Assembly: GCF_964275005.1 (NCBI RefSeq)
Contig: NC_092692.1
Coordinates: 11,017,643-11,081,642 of the forward strand
From: Diadema setosum
Taxonomy: Eukaryota > Echinodermata > Echinoidea > Diadematoida > Diadematidae
Length of the DNA stretch: 64,000 nt
Direction: 5' to 3'
Part shown: one piece after another, positions 47,814 to 59,881 of the stretch
Layout of the letters: each line of letters opens with the position of its first letter
Numbering within the stretch: position 1 is the first letter of the stretch
Notes under the pieces: generated by a model
What the model saw: only the letters and a program-made list of their open reading frames with translations
What the model was told of the DNA's origin: nothing
Database searches by the model: none
Position numbers and translations under genes: made by a program

Positions 47814-47850
47814 ACAGCATCAACAACAACAACCACAACAACAACAACAA
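47656..47850. repeat. (CAA)n/(CAG)n array
   Basis: About 65 triplets, first pure CAA, then mixed CAA/CAG. Its plus frame would read as polyglutamine, but no gene context surrounds it. Confidence 0.95.
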
Positions 47851-48523
47851 TAATGATAGTGATAATGATAGTAAGAAGTAGTGGGCTCTATCTTGATTTT
47901 TAATCTATATCTATACATCTTTAATCTTGACAGACAGCCAAACATGTGGTTATATATTGCAACAGCACACATTAACGAGAAGAATAAATGATATTTTCGA
48001 AATCGATCATGGCGTATGATACATAATGCAAATGATGATTAACTTGATTCAATTAATTTAAATAATTAATAGAAAGAAATAGAAAAAGATAAACAGATTA
48101 TGACAGGGGATATATTAATACCTATTCTAACTTTGCATAGACTGTTCCACAAGGAGAAAGGCAAGCTGGTGAAGTGTATAGTATAGAATCAACATATCTA
48201 TTGCATTTCCTGATAATATATACACTCACTAAAATATAATTTTTTGTCACATCGAGCAGGTGTGTCATTTACACAGGAACTTACGTTGATATAAGATGAC
48301 ATAAGACTGAGGTGGCCAAAATCAGGATCACCTATGAAATAATTAATTATTAGGGTGTTTTGTGTGTTTTTAGTTATGTTTCTTTTCCTGTATCAAAGTG
48401 ACATGCAAATTAAGCGTACAATAAAGTCCCTGCTTGTGCAATGTATTACAAGTAAGATGTTATGCTTTAATTCTGAATGGAATCATGCTATAGGTCAAAC
48501 TTTACCTTGATTTCGAATAATTT
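47851..48523. other. intergenic DNA
   Basis: AT-rich sequence between the triplet array and the LINE tail; nothing recognisable. Confidence 0.45.
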
Positions 48524-50760
48524 GATTATTGATTTGATTTGATTTGATTTGATTTATTGGTTCCTGCATTATATCATTTCTCATGCAGATGTATTTTTGG
48601 TGCCATATCAACATTAATTGTTAACACAATAAGTTTCTTCATCGCCTTTACAATGTAAAACAAAATGTATCAGCGTTGCAATGAATAATACAGATGGGCT
48701 ACAGCTTAAGCATTGCTTGATTTTTATACAGTCCTCGTACATAATACACAACATAGGAAAATAGGAGGGGATGACTTGCATAGAGATAGGATAGAAGAAA
48801 GGAGAAGGGATAAAAGGGAGGGGTCTGTCTGCTTTCGCTAAAGCTTTACACAAAGTTAGATCACCTGATCCGCTGAAGTAAAGCATGACAAAGTATTTTC
48901 TCACCGAGGTACAGATGAACAGTTACAGGTCATGGTCGGTTACATAACATTGAGCAATAAATTCAGAACGGTCGTATTTCCACGAGGGAATTTCATATAC
49001 AATACAATTACAATGACATTATAAGATCATTGATATCCAGAAAGCAGCATTTCTTAAAAGAGTACATAGGCTTTAAAATTCGAATTTCAGAAGGAAGAGA
49101 GTTCCAAATATCGAGTCCAGTGTGTCTGATAGATTTCAGAGCCATCACCGTTTTAGGATTTTGTCAATTAAATTTGTCAGATTGCCTGGTGGGATAAGAA
49201 TGTATATCCTTGTTTAACTGAAATAATGAGAGAAAAAAGAAGATGGCAACTGACCGTTATACAAAGGAAACATAAAGAGTGAATTTTGCAAAAAAAAAAA
49301 AAATAATGTCATTTACCTTTAGTGTTTTAGTTCTACAAACAAAGGATCTGAATGATCCCGACAACCCGAATTGGTGAATGTACGTATATCTTTCTTTTGC
49401 AGAAGCATGCAGTATGCTTTCAATGTGACTTTTTGCAGTTGCCCAAACAATGTTGCTATACGAGATGCTTGATAACATCAACGAATTATAAAGCATAAAT
49501 AAAATGTTCTTTGGGACATAGTACTTAAGCTTACAGAGTATACCAACGTTCCGAGACACTTTATCTGAGATGTATTGCAAATGAGCATTCCATTTCATAT
49601 TTTCATTTATATACATGCAATATTCCTAGAAATTTAACAATTTCTTTTTGTTCCAATAATATACCATTCACCATGATATGTAAATAGTGCATTACATTTT
49701 TATGCTTCTTATAATGGAAATAAATGAAATTTGTCTTTTTTTTCAAGTAAAGTAGAGTGATATTCTATTGCTCCTAAAGCATGTAGATAATATCGGTAAT
49801 TCAGTATAGAGAGTTCTTCGAAGCGACTGTAAATCAGAATTGGAACAAAATACAACGGTGTAATCGGCAAACAGATTATTGCAGAACTTAGATGAGTTTG
49901 CAATACCATCTATATAGGGTCTACACTAGAAATAGTAGCGGTCCCAATATGGATCCTTGTGGGACGCCGCAATGTATAGGTAAGACTTCAATTTACCGAT
50001 TCAATAGTATACGTACTGCTGTCTATTTGATCTTCAAACCATTCTAGTGGAATGTCACGAACTCCATAACAATGTAATTTGCAAAAGGATAGTGTGGTCA
50101 AGAGTGTCGAATGCCTTGCTTAGGTCCATGAACATACCAATGACATTTTTGTTGTTGTTGTTGTTGTTGTTGATGATCAGCTAAGGCAGTTGACACTCTG
50201 TCGTACTATTGGGCTATAGTGTCATATCTGCAGAATGAAATTTCCTGAAATCACATTGCTCTTGGTTCAGTATATCATTTTGTAACAACAAAAAAAAAAA
50301 ATCACACAGTCTGTGATAACCCAGCCTTTCTATGACTTTATAAAGACTATAAGAAGAATAGAGATAGGAAGGTAATTCGAGACAATAGAAGAGTAATCTT
50401 TTTTTTTGTATATTGGAATAACTTTCGCAATTTTACATGCGTTCGGAAATATACCAGTTGACAGCGACAAATTACAAATATGTACTAAAGCTGTCAATAT
50501 ACTCCGAACAGTTTGTTTTAAAAAACTACGTGCTCAGTTCATCATGACCACATGAATAACTTGATTTTAAAGAATGCACAAAATCAAGTATCTTACTAAG
50601 ATCTGTTGGTTTGAAAAATAATGAATTATCGTTTGACGTGCCTAACTGCGAGAAAACTGTCTGTGTATGATCAATCTTAGAAGCTTGACTGTAGGATCTA
50701 CATTAACAAAATACTCATTAAAACAGCATGCTACATCTTGCTCCGAACTCTATGCAAGGA
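48524..50760 (-). mobile_element. 5'-truncated, decayed non-LTR retrotransposon (CR1/L2 group)
   Basis: On the minus strand the reverse transcriptase is read in pieces: FNEYFVNVDPTV (near 50720), a FRKFHSADMTL region (near 50230), DLSKAFDTLDHTILL (near 50120), CGVPQGSILGPLLFLV (near 49950), then LFADYTVVF, where the family expects FADD, so the second catalytic Asp is lost. The thumb region is open at 49257-49616 (KISDK-like block, LYNSLMLSSISYSNIVWA), and the end carries HTGLDIWNSLPSEIRI near 49110. Frameshifts and a TTG-repeat expansion at 50152-50172 break it. The 3' tail is a short tandem AATCA repeat at 48531-48555, typical of CR1/L2 LINEs. The endonuclease part is missing. Confidence 0.85.
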
Positions 50761-51281
50761 TCTGAGATTCCGAAGGATGATGATAATTATCAACAACGCC
50801 CTTAATAAAAGCAGTCAACATCTGTTTTATCTTCCAAATAAAATCATATGAAATTAAACGTGGTCGACTGCGATCGCGCAAGCCATTGCACGTATCAGAC
50901 GCATTTATACGAGTTAAAGACGTTTGCATCCCGATCACATCGGAGAAGTTTCACCTCTCATGATAACAAGCATTTACAGTATAAACAGTGTACATACGCA
51001 CAGCGTACGTACCAAGGGGGGGGGGGGGGGGACTTAGTGCTATGGGGTGCTTTAGTACTGCGGAGCAGTGTAAGTACTGTGACGCTAAAGGCAATTGTTA
51101 GAGCTATGTCCCCGGTTTTATAATGTGTTTGGACGGATGGGCAAGAGAACAGTGCACTTGAGATGACATGGTAACTGTGAAAATTTCTACATTTTTTTTT
51201 TGTTGAACATAGAGGGCAGCCAATCAAATATCAAACGGCAATTATAATGAAATGCATGATGTTGCTTGAAACAAGACATGG
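50761..51281. other. intergenic DNA
   Basis: No exon. A poly-G tract lies at 51017-51030. The first 150 bases may be further LINE sequence that is too worn to read. Confidence 0.4.
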
Positions 51282-51424
51282 GGGGGGGGGGATTTCATGA
51301 GGCATTCTGTCCGACTAAGTTCTCGGACAATTTTGCTCCCAGCCAATACGATGCAAGGATTTCAGAACAGCTTGCAACAGTTTGTCAGAAAAATATCCGA
51401 CCAAAACGCTTCGTGAAATGCCCC
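51282..51424. mobile_element. MITE family F, copy 2
   Basis: Same element as 19925-20059: GGGGATTTCATGAGGCATTC at one end, CGCTTCGTGAAATGCCCCC at the other, and the shared inner words GACAATTTTGCTCCCAGCCA and GATGCAAGGATTT. More diverged than copy 1. Confidence 0.8.
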
Positions 51425-52332
51425 CTGAAGGACAGTTTGATATTTTGCGTAATAATTATCATGAAGCCTGATTATGTAAATTACAAAAAAAAAGTGAAAG
51501 ACTCGTTTAGATGATCCTATAATCTTTACTATGTACACTAAATTACACAATAATTGTAGCAGTAAAGGCACATCATATGGACTTTGACAGAGGAGAAAGA
51601 TATCGCTATTGATTCGAAAATCGGCTTCACCTGATCAAAATTAATTACATTATTGTTTCTGCAAAACGAGATTTTGAGTCATCTATCCTTTGCTTATTCT
51701 GGATCCTCGACTTTTTTTTTTTTATCTGTACCCTTCTTTTTTACTGTCTTCATCTCGTTTAACCAGCTCCCTTTGTCTTTTAGCTCTCCATATCGAAGAT
51801 TGAAACAGATAGATACAATATCTTGATTGCCTCATGATTTCATTCTCGAGATGTTGCATTTTTTTTTACAGCTATTACAGCAAAATGAGGGTTCCTATTG
51901 AAAAAATACATTACTATGTACAAGATAATTACACTGACAGCCATTACAGGGGCCGCCGAATGTTTTCAGATGTGTGTGTGTAAGGGGGAGGGGGAGGTCT
52001 AGTGCATACCGTTGGGTCAAGGGTCAACGGCGCCTCCCCCTCGCGCGCGCTTCGACTGAAATAAATGGTTGTTGTAATTGATGGTTGTGATGCTTAGCAC
52101 TTGATATATCATGATAGCTATTATCTTCAAGAATTTCTTGTGGTAGACTGTATAGCTGCAAGCAGTCTCAAAAGAAAGCGTTTGTCACGTATTGTGTTTG
52201 TTTGTTTGTTTGTTTGCTTGTTTGATTATTGGTATGAGCCAAAGGGGTGTGTATGTGGGGGGCGGGGGTGGTGGGGATTTGACTCCAGCTCGGTTCTGTG
52301 CACCCTGCATTCGTTACTGCTCTGTTCACATT
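51425..52332. other. intergenic DNA
   Basis: AT-rich with a TTTG tract near 52196-52222; no exon or clear element. Confidence 0.45.
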
Positions 52333-52657
52333 GGCCCGAATTCACGAAGGTGGTACAAAGAAACCATGGTTTAAACCATGGACAAAAACCATGGAATGCC
52401 AAGTGTCGCATGGGATATTTCGCTACGAAATCCGTCATTTCGTCGATGAAATGATTATTTTGTAACGAAATGACAACATTTTGTAAGTAAATGAACATTT
52501 CGTGCACAAAATGATAATTTCGTTAACGAAACGGTCATTTTGTCGACGAAATGACCAATTTCGTAACAAAATATTCCGTGCGACACTTGGCGCTCCATGG
52601 TTTTTGTCCTTGGTTTAAACCATGGTTTCATTTGTACCACCTTCGTGAATTCGGGCC
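52333..52657. mobile_element. foldback element with GGCCCGAATTCACGAAGG ends
   Basis: 325 bases with inverted arms of about 100 bases. The arms include GTTTAAACCATGG and AAAAACCATGG; the centre repeats ATTTCGTNNACGAAATG-type words in alternating orientation, each a small palindrome. Non-coding; superfamily unknown. Confidence 0.85.
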
Positions 52658-52789
52658 CTTATGTCTATCGTTTGTTTGTTCTGTTACAGTCACTTTAACC
52701 TGACAAATAATCACTACAAGGAACTTAAAGAAAAAATATTCTGCCCCTACGTGAGAAAAAAGTGTGCCATTACTACCAATAAGTTTTAC

Positions 52790-52795
52790 TTTATT
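52790..52795 (-). promoter_or_regulatory. candidate poly(A) signal for the LU-domain gene
   Basis: AATAAA on the minus strand, about 170 bases after the stop at 52967. Confidence 0.45.
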
Positions 52796-52966
52796 AAAAA
52801 AACAAAAGTGTTGCTTTTTTTCATGGTCGTAAAAAGTACATCAAATGATAAGATTAATGTACAATTTTACTTCTGTTTCCAACCCAGATATTTCATCATT
52901 ATCAAGGTGCAATAATTTGATCTTTTGCTAATTACTGCCGAATCGCGGGTGCTGCGTCACAAGGCT

Positions 52967-55900
52967 CTATTCACCGAAGGGGCTGCCGCTGCGTCCGTCG
53001 AACTCGCTCGTCAGCTTCGTAACGGCCGCGACCGCCAGAAACAGGAGAGCGAAGTGCAGCAGCCAATCACAATGAAGGGAGCGCCCTCTGTTGGGCACAT
53101 TGTTGTTGCACTTGTTTTCTTGGCAGCACCACTCACATTTTTTCACATTGTTGGCCTCGTCGCACATCATGGAATTGTCTCCTCCATTGCAGGAGACCGT
53201 GCCGTTGCACGATCGCGAGATGCTAGTCAACGTCTCGTTCTCCCCAGAGACTGTGTAAATGGCCGTGGTCTGTCGGATATTTGGGTATGAAGTGGATATG
53301 TCAAGTTTAATACAGATGAACAACTGCGATAACTATTGTCCATACACCAGGATGCATGGTGTACACATGAATTGCGGCTTCTGCCAATACAAAGAACTAA
53401 ACGCTCAGTTCGAATTCAACACAAAAATATGGTTTGTAATGAATTGTGTCATGTGATTTGCGAATTCCTCACACTGACACTATGTGGCAATTCCTGCTTT
53501 AATCAATATGTTGGGCCAGTGCAATAGATAGATCCATACTAGTATATATTTTTCACGATGACAGCTAAATCAAAATTAAGTTAGACTCTGTTAGACTACG
53601 ATATCTCCCTTTGAGGAATATCTCATTTCAATATTGTCATGGGAACTATTATTATGTTTTTGTTGTTTTTTGTGTTTGTGATGTAATGTATTTTGTATCA
53701 AAGGCAGCTCACCACAAGCTCTGCTTTTTTGAGGTTCTGCCTTCCTGTACAATAATTTCATGCATGTGACTTCCTACATGAAAAAGATGGAAAATAAATG
53801 TTTCACAAACTTGAACTTGAGCTTGAACAGCACTGCTCTCGATGAGTTATGCACACACAGTGAATGGTTGCATGGACATTTTTCTTGGAAATTCATGCAA
53901 CCCAGGGCAACAGAAAAAAATAGTATATGTGATACAACGCAGTACCGTACAAAGGTGATGTCGCACATTAAGCCAAGTAGGCCTACAATGGCATGAATGG
54001 ATTCAAGGTGCATGTAATTACCAAAGCAACATCTGGCTTACCATACAGGAACGACAGGAGCTCTGCGTCGTCACTGCTGTATAGCTCTCGTTGCCTTTGT
54101 AACATCCCGACTCATCGCTGGTATGACTGCAGATCAAGCATTCGTACGTCTGCAGGACAAAGCGAAAGCAAAAAACAACAACAACAACAACAACAATAAG
54201 AAAGAAATCCGTGTAAGACACGTTAGAGGAATGGGTGATCATTACAGCGCCCTCTGCCAGGACGTCATGTACAGCGCTTCAAATTTGTTCCTCCCCTTCT
54301 GTTTCTTTGTCTTTCTCGCTCAATCATTTCATGTCTTTATGCCATGTTGACGTGTAAATTTGTTTTGTTTTCATATCAAAGTTTCTCATAGATTATTTCC
54401 AACGGGAGTAAAAGAAATAACATAATGTTTCTGATATTCTCATTGCTTACGGGTGCGGCCGTACCACCGGAACCGCCTCCACCGCCTCCATCGCCTCCAC
54501 CGCCTCCACCGCCTCCACCGCCCTCACCATCTAGAAGATGAAGACAAAGACAAGTAAAATAATGAAAACAATAAACGAAATCAATGACGAACCCTTGTAC
54601 CAAAGGGCAGATCCGTTACTACTGAAGAAGGAATTGTGCAGCTTTTTTTATCTCAAAGTTTGGCTCAAGAGAATTCCACTTTGACTGGTTAAATGCAGCA
54701 GCAGTCTATGCAATATCGTCCTCATACAAGTCTCCCATTGATGTGTACTTGTTGAAGGACCATACCACCTTCATATACAACTGAGTGAATAGTATAGCAA
54801 TATTAGTAGAACACACTAGTGATTTAAAGTTTTTGGGGAAACGGACAATCCGTTCAAAAGTTATGAATCAAGTATCTGCGCAGTCACTGCTGGATGAGAA
54901 GACTACTACGAATCGATAGTGTGTGATGTCACATGCGTCGAGCGATAAAAGGAAAATATAAAGAGAATTTCACAAAATTGTATCTTTTGGAAAGAGTGCA
55001 AATTTCCTTGACTTGTCACTGACATGTGTTAAGGATAATATTATTCTCCTGCTTTCTGAAAGAGGCACGTCAGCGTTCTTTTATTTAGCATGCAAAAGAA
55101 GTGAAAATATGTTGAATTTTCTTTATTATTTTCTTTATATCGTTCTACACTCGTGACGTCACAAATTGTAGTAGTTAGGTTGATAATAGGGTAATAAGGT
55201 AATAATGTTGATTTGAGATATTGGTGATTGCAGTTGCTTAAAAACAAAGAAAGTAATACAAAAAACAGTAAAACATAATTACAAGGAAAATGTACCTTGC
55301 TACGTAATACTAATAAGTCAGGTGTATCACTGGAAAGGTATAATTTTTGCTAATTTGATGATGGACTTACTTTAAATGTTTAAAAATGGCGCTCCATTTA
55401 TTGATCCTATTCTTGACATAGAATTGAAGGGAATAGTAAAACTTGTTTCCTTCACATCATATTATTGTTCTTGTGTGGCAATAACTTAGCAAGTATGACT
55501 TACAGGAGTAAGGGGCTATACTTATCGCAACACCATAATTATAATTATCAAAGCTAAACCTTTATCATAATGAGATTATTTCGCTGGGGAGCGTTGTGAA
55601 AAGATGCCGTTATCCCCTCGTTTAGCCGTCGTTGCTACCTATACACAATCTATACAGCATATGGCTATATACCCCGAATAAAAACATGTGAAATATTTTA
55701 CAATACCATACAGCATTCTTATTTCATTTTCCGTTTTCCTGAAACCTGTCACGATTATGCTTCAGTGATGTTGTTTAGATCATGAAAGATAACTTGAAAA
55801 TGGTCCAGAATTGCATTTCATTGCCATTTCAAGGCGGTGCAAGTTGTGTCACCGCACAAAACAAACAGACAGACAGACAGACAGACAGACGAACAAAAAA

Positions 55901-58844
55901 TAAACGAATCATAATTCCGCCTTCACACTGTGAATGTCAACGGCAGTATAGTCATCAGACCCATAAGCTTTTTTAGCATCGGCCGCTTGCAAGAAATTTG
56001 TCAAGACCTCTCATCATTTTGGTCTATATAAAACCAAATCACTGAAATACTTCATGAATATATGCGTCATATCGTTATGAAACATTTTCTCATCATTTAT
56101 TTTCACTTTACTAAAAAAGCCCCACCTCTGAATAAAAAAAAAAAAAATCTCCTAGATCATCGTTATTCATATTCCAGTTGTGATGTCACCCCTGTAACAC
56201 TTGCATTGAACAATTAACACATATAATAATTATGTACCTTTCCATACATTGCTCAGTGAAACCGGGGGAATGGGGAAGCTGATTGAAATGACTTTCTTTA
56301 CACGATATTTTCATTATGGAGATGAAAGCTCAATCATGTGGCCCCCCTCCACATACGAAAAAAAAAAAAAAAACACTTAACAAAACACGAATAACAACAA
56401 ACAACCAAGCAACCAACTAAGCAACTAACCTAACAAACAAACAGACAGACATACGAACAGAGAACCAATTATCACTACGTGGTAATAAAATACTTTACCA
56501 CCTTCAGCAATTGTCGATAACATCGTTGTCTCATTGCCACTGAACGTCACTGCGAGTAACAAAGAAAGAATATGATTTCGAAACTGGGTATTAGATAAAT
56601 GCATTAAATGCCATTGGAAGGGCATATTATAAGATAATTATAATGAATTTTTTTTTTTCCAACAGTCATCTAATCACATAATGCGTTTCTCGTCACAGCC
56701 TGCTGTTAACACGCGGACGAGAAAAGACTCTGAGGCGACCGCACGGTCATGACGGTGACTATCTCGAGATCAATTTTTGCAAAGAAACGTAGAGGGCAGT
56801 CGACATGACACCCGCGGTTAATGTAGAGTTGACTTATTGATATTAGTAAACCACGTATTCAATATCATCGGCTTTTAATGAAACTCTGTCACTTTTCTTC
56901 CCTGCCGGAAATTATGAACTTTGAAAACCCGTCTCTTTGGTTGTTTGTTTTCTATTTATGAAGACAGCGGCTAGAAGCTACCACTTCACTTTTCTGTGAG
57001 AAAATTAGAAACCACTTATGAAATATTGAAGAGCATTCAATTCAAAGAGGAATTCAAAGTTCACTTGAAAAAGAAAATGGTCTTGAAATGGCTGAGATGT
57101 CAAGAAACAAAGTAAAACAAAGAGATGCCGAAAAAAAAATGTGTTTTTCATATCTTTGTTTAATATTTCAAAACCGTTGTTCATCCTAAACTATGAATTC
57201 CTCTTAGAATTGTACACTCTTTCATATTCCATTGAGACGTTTCGCATTGTGTCTCAAAAAAGTTGGAAACCTGAGGCCCCATCTTAACCACAGCTATCCT
57301 TTCCCTTTGATTTGACTCATGGCACAGAAAGGGTTAAAGGTCCTGTTTACCTTTGGGAACAGTGATTTCAAAAATTTTCAAGATATGACATTTAATGCAT
57401 ATGTGTAGGTCTGTTGTACCACAAAACATCCTATCATATACAATTTTTGCGATAAAGCCTATAATATAAGGAAATATCTGTATTTTTCTCAATAAACCGT
57501 AACTGTAGACGGTTTAAAGGGGAAGGCTAGTAACTGATCAATGGGAATCAATGGAAATGCTGGGAGATGATTGTTCCAATCCTTATGTGATTCATTCAAG
57601 AGTTCATTGTATATCTATTGTTGTGTGAAAATGATTTGCTTCAGAACGGTCTCATATTCAAGTAATGTGCAGATTAATGCACCGTCACTGACCAGGGACG
57701 CTAACCTGGAAGCATTAAACTGCACATTACTTGAATATGAGACCATTCTGAAGCAAATCATTTTCACACAACAATAGATATACAATGAACTCTTGAATGA
57801 ATCCCATAAGGATTGGAACAATCATCTTCCAGCATTTCCACTGATTCCCACTGATCAGTTACTAGCCTTCCCCTTTAATCTGGAAGAATTTTTATGATAC
57901 CTTTTGTTCACATTTTGTGTATTTAACAATACTTAACATCGTTTTTACTGATACAAATTTTGACAGTGGTTGTTTCTATCCCTAACTCACATTTTAGAAC
58001 TGTTTTAAAGCACTAATGCTGGGTTTTTGTTTCATCTGCAAATGGTAAATTATGCCTTTAACCCTTTGCAGATGCTCTTAAAGGACAAGTCCACCTTCAT
58101 AGACATGCAAATTGAGTGAATGCAGCAATATTGATTCAACACATCATAGAGAATTTGAGGAAAATCGGACAATCCGTTCAAAAGTTATGAACTTTTCAAG
58201 TTTCTGCGCAGTCTCTGCTAGATGAGAAGACTACTACAGCTTGCGATGTCACATGTGTACAACGATATAAAGAAAGTACAAAGAAAATTCAACATATTTT
58301 CTTTTTTCTCGCTTAAAAAAAAAGGTCACTTGACTTCCCTCTTTTAGAAGGCAAGGGGAATAACATTACCCTTGAAATACGTCAGTGACAAGTCGAGGAA
58401 ATGTAATTTTTTTTCAAAAAGAAAAATTTTGTGAAATTCTCTTTATATTTTCCTTTTATAGTTGTACGAATATGACATCATACACTGTAGTAGTCTTCTC
58501 ATCCAGCAGTGACTGCGCAGATATTTTACAAATTCATAACATTTCGACGGATTGTCAGATTTTCCCCAAGTGTTCATTGATGTGCACCTACTAATTTTGA
58601 TGCAATCACTCACATGTATAATTATGAATGTGAACATGTCCTTTAAAGTTATCTGAACTGTTACAACTTGCCCCAACCACTTGATCAGCTTGCCCATTTC
58701 TTTATCATGCAGGTATTGGTTACAAATAATGACAATTTGGTACCGAGTTTCTGTGATTCACCCGTTGATAGAAATCATACTTACTATTATCTGTAACTCC
58801 CATAGTGGTGGTGTCGGTTCCACCAACAATCGTCCAGCAGAGCA
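52967..58844 (-). CDS. Ly6/uPAR (LU) domain protein, probably GPI-anchored; 5' exon(s) not found
   Basis: Minus-strand exons, all joining in frame: 58844-58785 (tentative), 56549-56499 (tentative), 54530-54451 (Gly-rich), 54149-54042 and 53269-52967 with the stop. The two last exons form one LU three-finger domain: YECLICSHTSDESGC, then SSCRSC, SRSCNG, VSC, MMC, and the closing CEWCCQENKCNN, which is the CC-xxxx-CN signature of the family. After it comes a hydrophobic tail (WLLHFALLFLAVAAV), as expected for GPI attachment, though about 15 polar residues follow it. Ahead of the domain lies a nearly pure Gly linker, and before that short Thr-rich exons with phase-1 ends. Such proteins sit on the outer cell surface or are secreted. 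The signal-peptide exon must lie upstream and was not identified. The domain call is firm; the two upstream exons are not. Confidence 0.7.
54451..54530 (-). other. Gly-rich linker exon of the LU-domain gene
   Basis: 80 bases between acceptor CATCTTCTAG and donor GTAAGC. The frame set by the next exon reads DGEGGGG...GSGGTAAP, made of GGC/GGT/GGA codons in a 6-base tandem. A second frame is also open (VEAVEA-type), but only the Gly frame ends in phase 0, matching the following exon. Confidence 0.65.
54757..55172. mobile_element. MITE family A copy, cut short by family M repeat
   Basis: Begins AGGACCATACCACCTTCATA and follows the A consensus through CACTCGTGACGTCACAAATTGTAGTAG, where it breaks into the family M repeat; the right end is missing. 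Confidence 0.75.
55180..55397. repeat. dispersed repeat family M, copy 3 (inverted)
   Basis: Carries TGATGATGGACTTACTTTAA, the complement of the block shared by the copies at 13 and 42 kb, and AATGGCGCTCCAT next to it. Confidence 0.6.
55398..56984. other. probable intron of the LU-domain gene
   Basis: AT-rich with a (CAGA)n tract at 55862-55888 and poly-A near 56360. Apart from the tentative exon at 56499-56549, nothing coding is seen. Confidence 0.4.
56985..57312. mobile_element. MITE family B, decayed copy
   Basis: Contains GAAACCACTTATGAAATATTGAAGAGC, the inverted GAATTC arms and CATCTTAACCACAGCTATCC near the right end. Flanks are worn. Confidence 0.7.
57338..58057. mobile_element. MITE family C copy, interrupted by family E
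   Basis: Flanked by TTAA (57334-57337, 58058-58061); starts AGGTCCTGTTTACCTTTGGG and ends GGTAAATTATGCCT. A complete family E element sits at 57518-57874 at a TTAA inside it; the copy at 11545-11916 lacks that insertion. Confidence 0.85.
57518..57874. mobile_element. family E foldback element, near-perfect palindrome
   Basis: 357 bases between TTAA sites (57514-57517, 57875-57878). Each arm is about 165 bases with only a few mismatches, starting AGGGGAAGGCTAGTAACTGA. A short loop lies around 57680-57705. Such near-identity of the arms suggests a recent insertion. Confidence 0.9.
58082..58642. mobile_element. MITE family A copy (561 bp)
   Basis: TTAA at 58078-58081 and 58643-58646; ends AGGACAAGTCCACCTTCATA and TGTGAACATGTCCT; inner words AATCGGACAATCCGTTC and CTGCGCAGTCTCTGCTAG. 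It lies in the probable intron of the LU-domain gene. Confidence 0.88.
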
Positions 58845-59331
58845 CTTTGATGAAAATAGAAAGATTATAAGATAATTAGCGATAATGATATTCATAATAT
58901 CACTATTAAGAGTATATATATTTACCAAGTTAACAATTTACTCATTTGTTCATTTCATCAATACTGCATACATAATCGTTACTCTTAAAATGATAATGCC
59001 CATGATAGAAATTAATTAAGAGAAAATCTTAACTGCTAATCGACAGGATACCGACAATACTGACAACTGTACACAATAACATGGGTGAACATTAAGCATT
59101 CGGGATAATTTCCAGATAATCCCTACTATTCGAAGTGATGTTGCTGGCAAATCATTTCACTATGATAGAAGTTGCCCCTTTTCTCAAGTTGCAAAATGAT
59201 GCCTTTGATATCTTCTTCCCCGTTACCATCATTGGCAGCACAAATTACAATAGTCCTTCCTCTCAAGCAGGAAGATAAGCTTTCACCTTCGCTGATAACT
59301 TTCTTCCTGAAGGACTCTCCTGATATGCTCT
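58845..59331. other. intergenic or upstream intron DNA
   Basis: AT-rich. A minus-strand frame at 59126-59353 stays open for 75 codons but has no recognisable domain and runs into the next MITE, so it is not called as an exon. Confidence 0.35.
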
Positions 59332-59499
59332 GGGCCCTGTTGCATAAAACCATTACCGCTGGACTTACCGCTCCTTTCTAGCGGTAAATCTTCAAATTAG
59401 CGGTAAATTTTATAATCCTTGATGCTGATTGGCTGTGACGCCTAATTTTGACGGTAGTTACCATTGAAATTCAACGGTAAGTTTTATGCAACGGGCTCC
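59332..59499. mobile_element. MITE with GGGCCCTGTTGCATAAAAC ends (family G, copy 2)
   Basis: 168 bases. The right end is GTTTTATGCAACGGGCTCC, inverse of the left, and inner GGTAAAT/ATTTACC-type words pair too. Ends of this type recur in the element at 20344-20707. Confidence 0.85.
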
Positions 59500-59550
59500 T
59501 GGTCTATTTCTCCGATGATCTTTTTATTCAATTTACATTCTCTTATTGTT

Positions 59551-59672
59551 GAATGAATGGATGAATGGATGAATGAATGAATGAATGAACGAAAGAATGA
59601 ATGAATGAATGAATGAACGAAAGAATGAATGAATGAATGAATGAATGAATGAATGAATGAATGAGTGAGTGA
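59551..59672. repeat. (GAAT)n array
   Basis: GAATGAAT units with GAACGAAA variants, followed to about 59800 by scattered CATT units of the opposite orientation. Confidence 0.95.
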
Positions 59673-59881
59673 ATGAATTGAATAATCAATCTATTCATTC
59701 ATTGAATCTTTCAGTTATTCACCCAATGATTATTTTATTCATTCAATTGTCCTCAATTCATTCATTCTTGTGTCTATTTATCCATTCATTCAGAATGTTT
59801 ATTTCCATATTTCCACTCGACAAAACGCATACATATTTGAACATTATCAGAGTATCTGGATGATTTACACACTGGCCTTAA

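Noticed and set aside
47638-47853. Polyglutamine ORF
   Set aside because: It is a CAA/CAG microsatellite open in many frames, with no start context, splice sites or flanking coding sequence.
52925-53290. Plus-strand ORF of 121 codons
   Set aside because: It is the antisense shadow of the LU-domain last exon, which has the conserved Cys pattern.
59126-59353. 75-codon minus-strand ORF as a gene
   Set aside because: Open but without a recognisable domain; its upstream end falls inside a MITE.
59551-59672. CRISPR-like array
   Set aside because: Continuous 4-base tandem units without spacers, in animal DNA.
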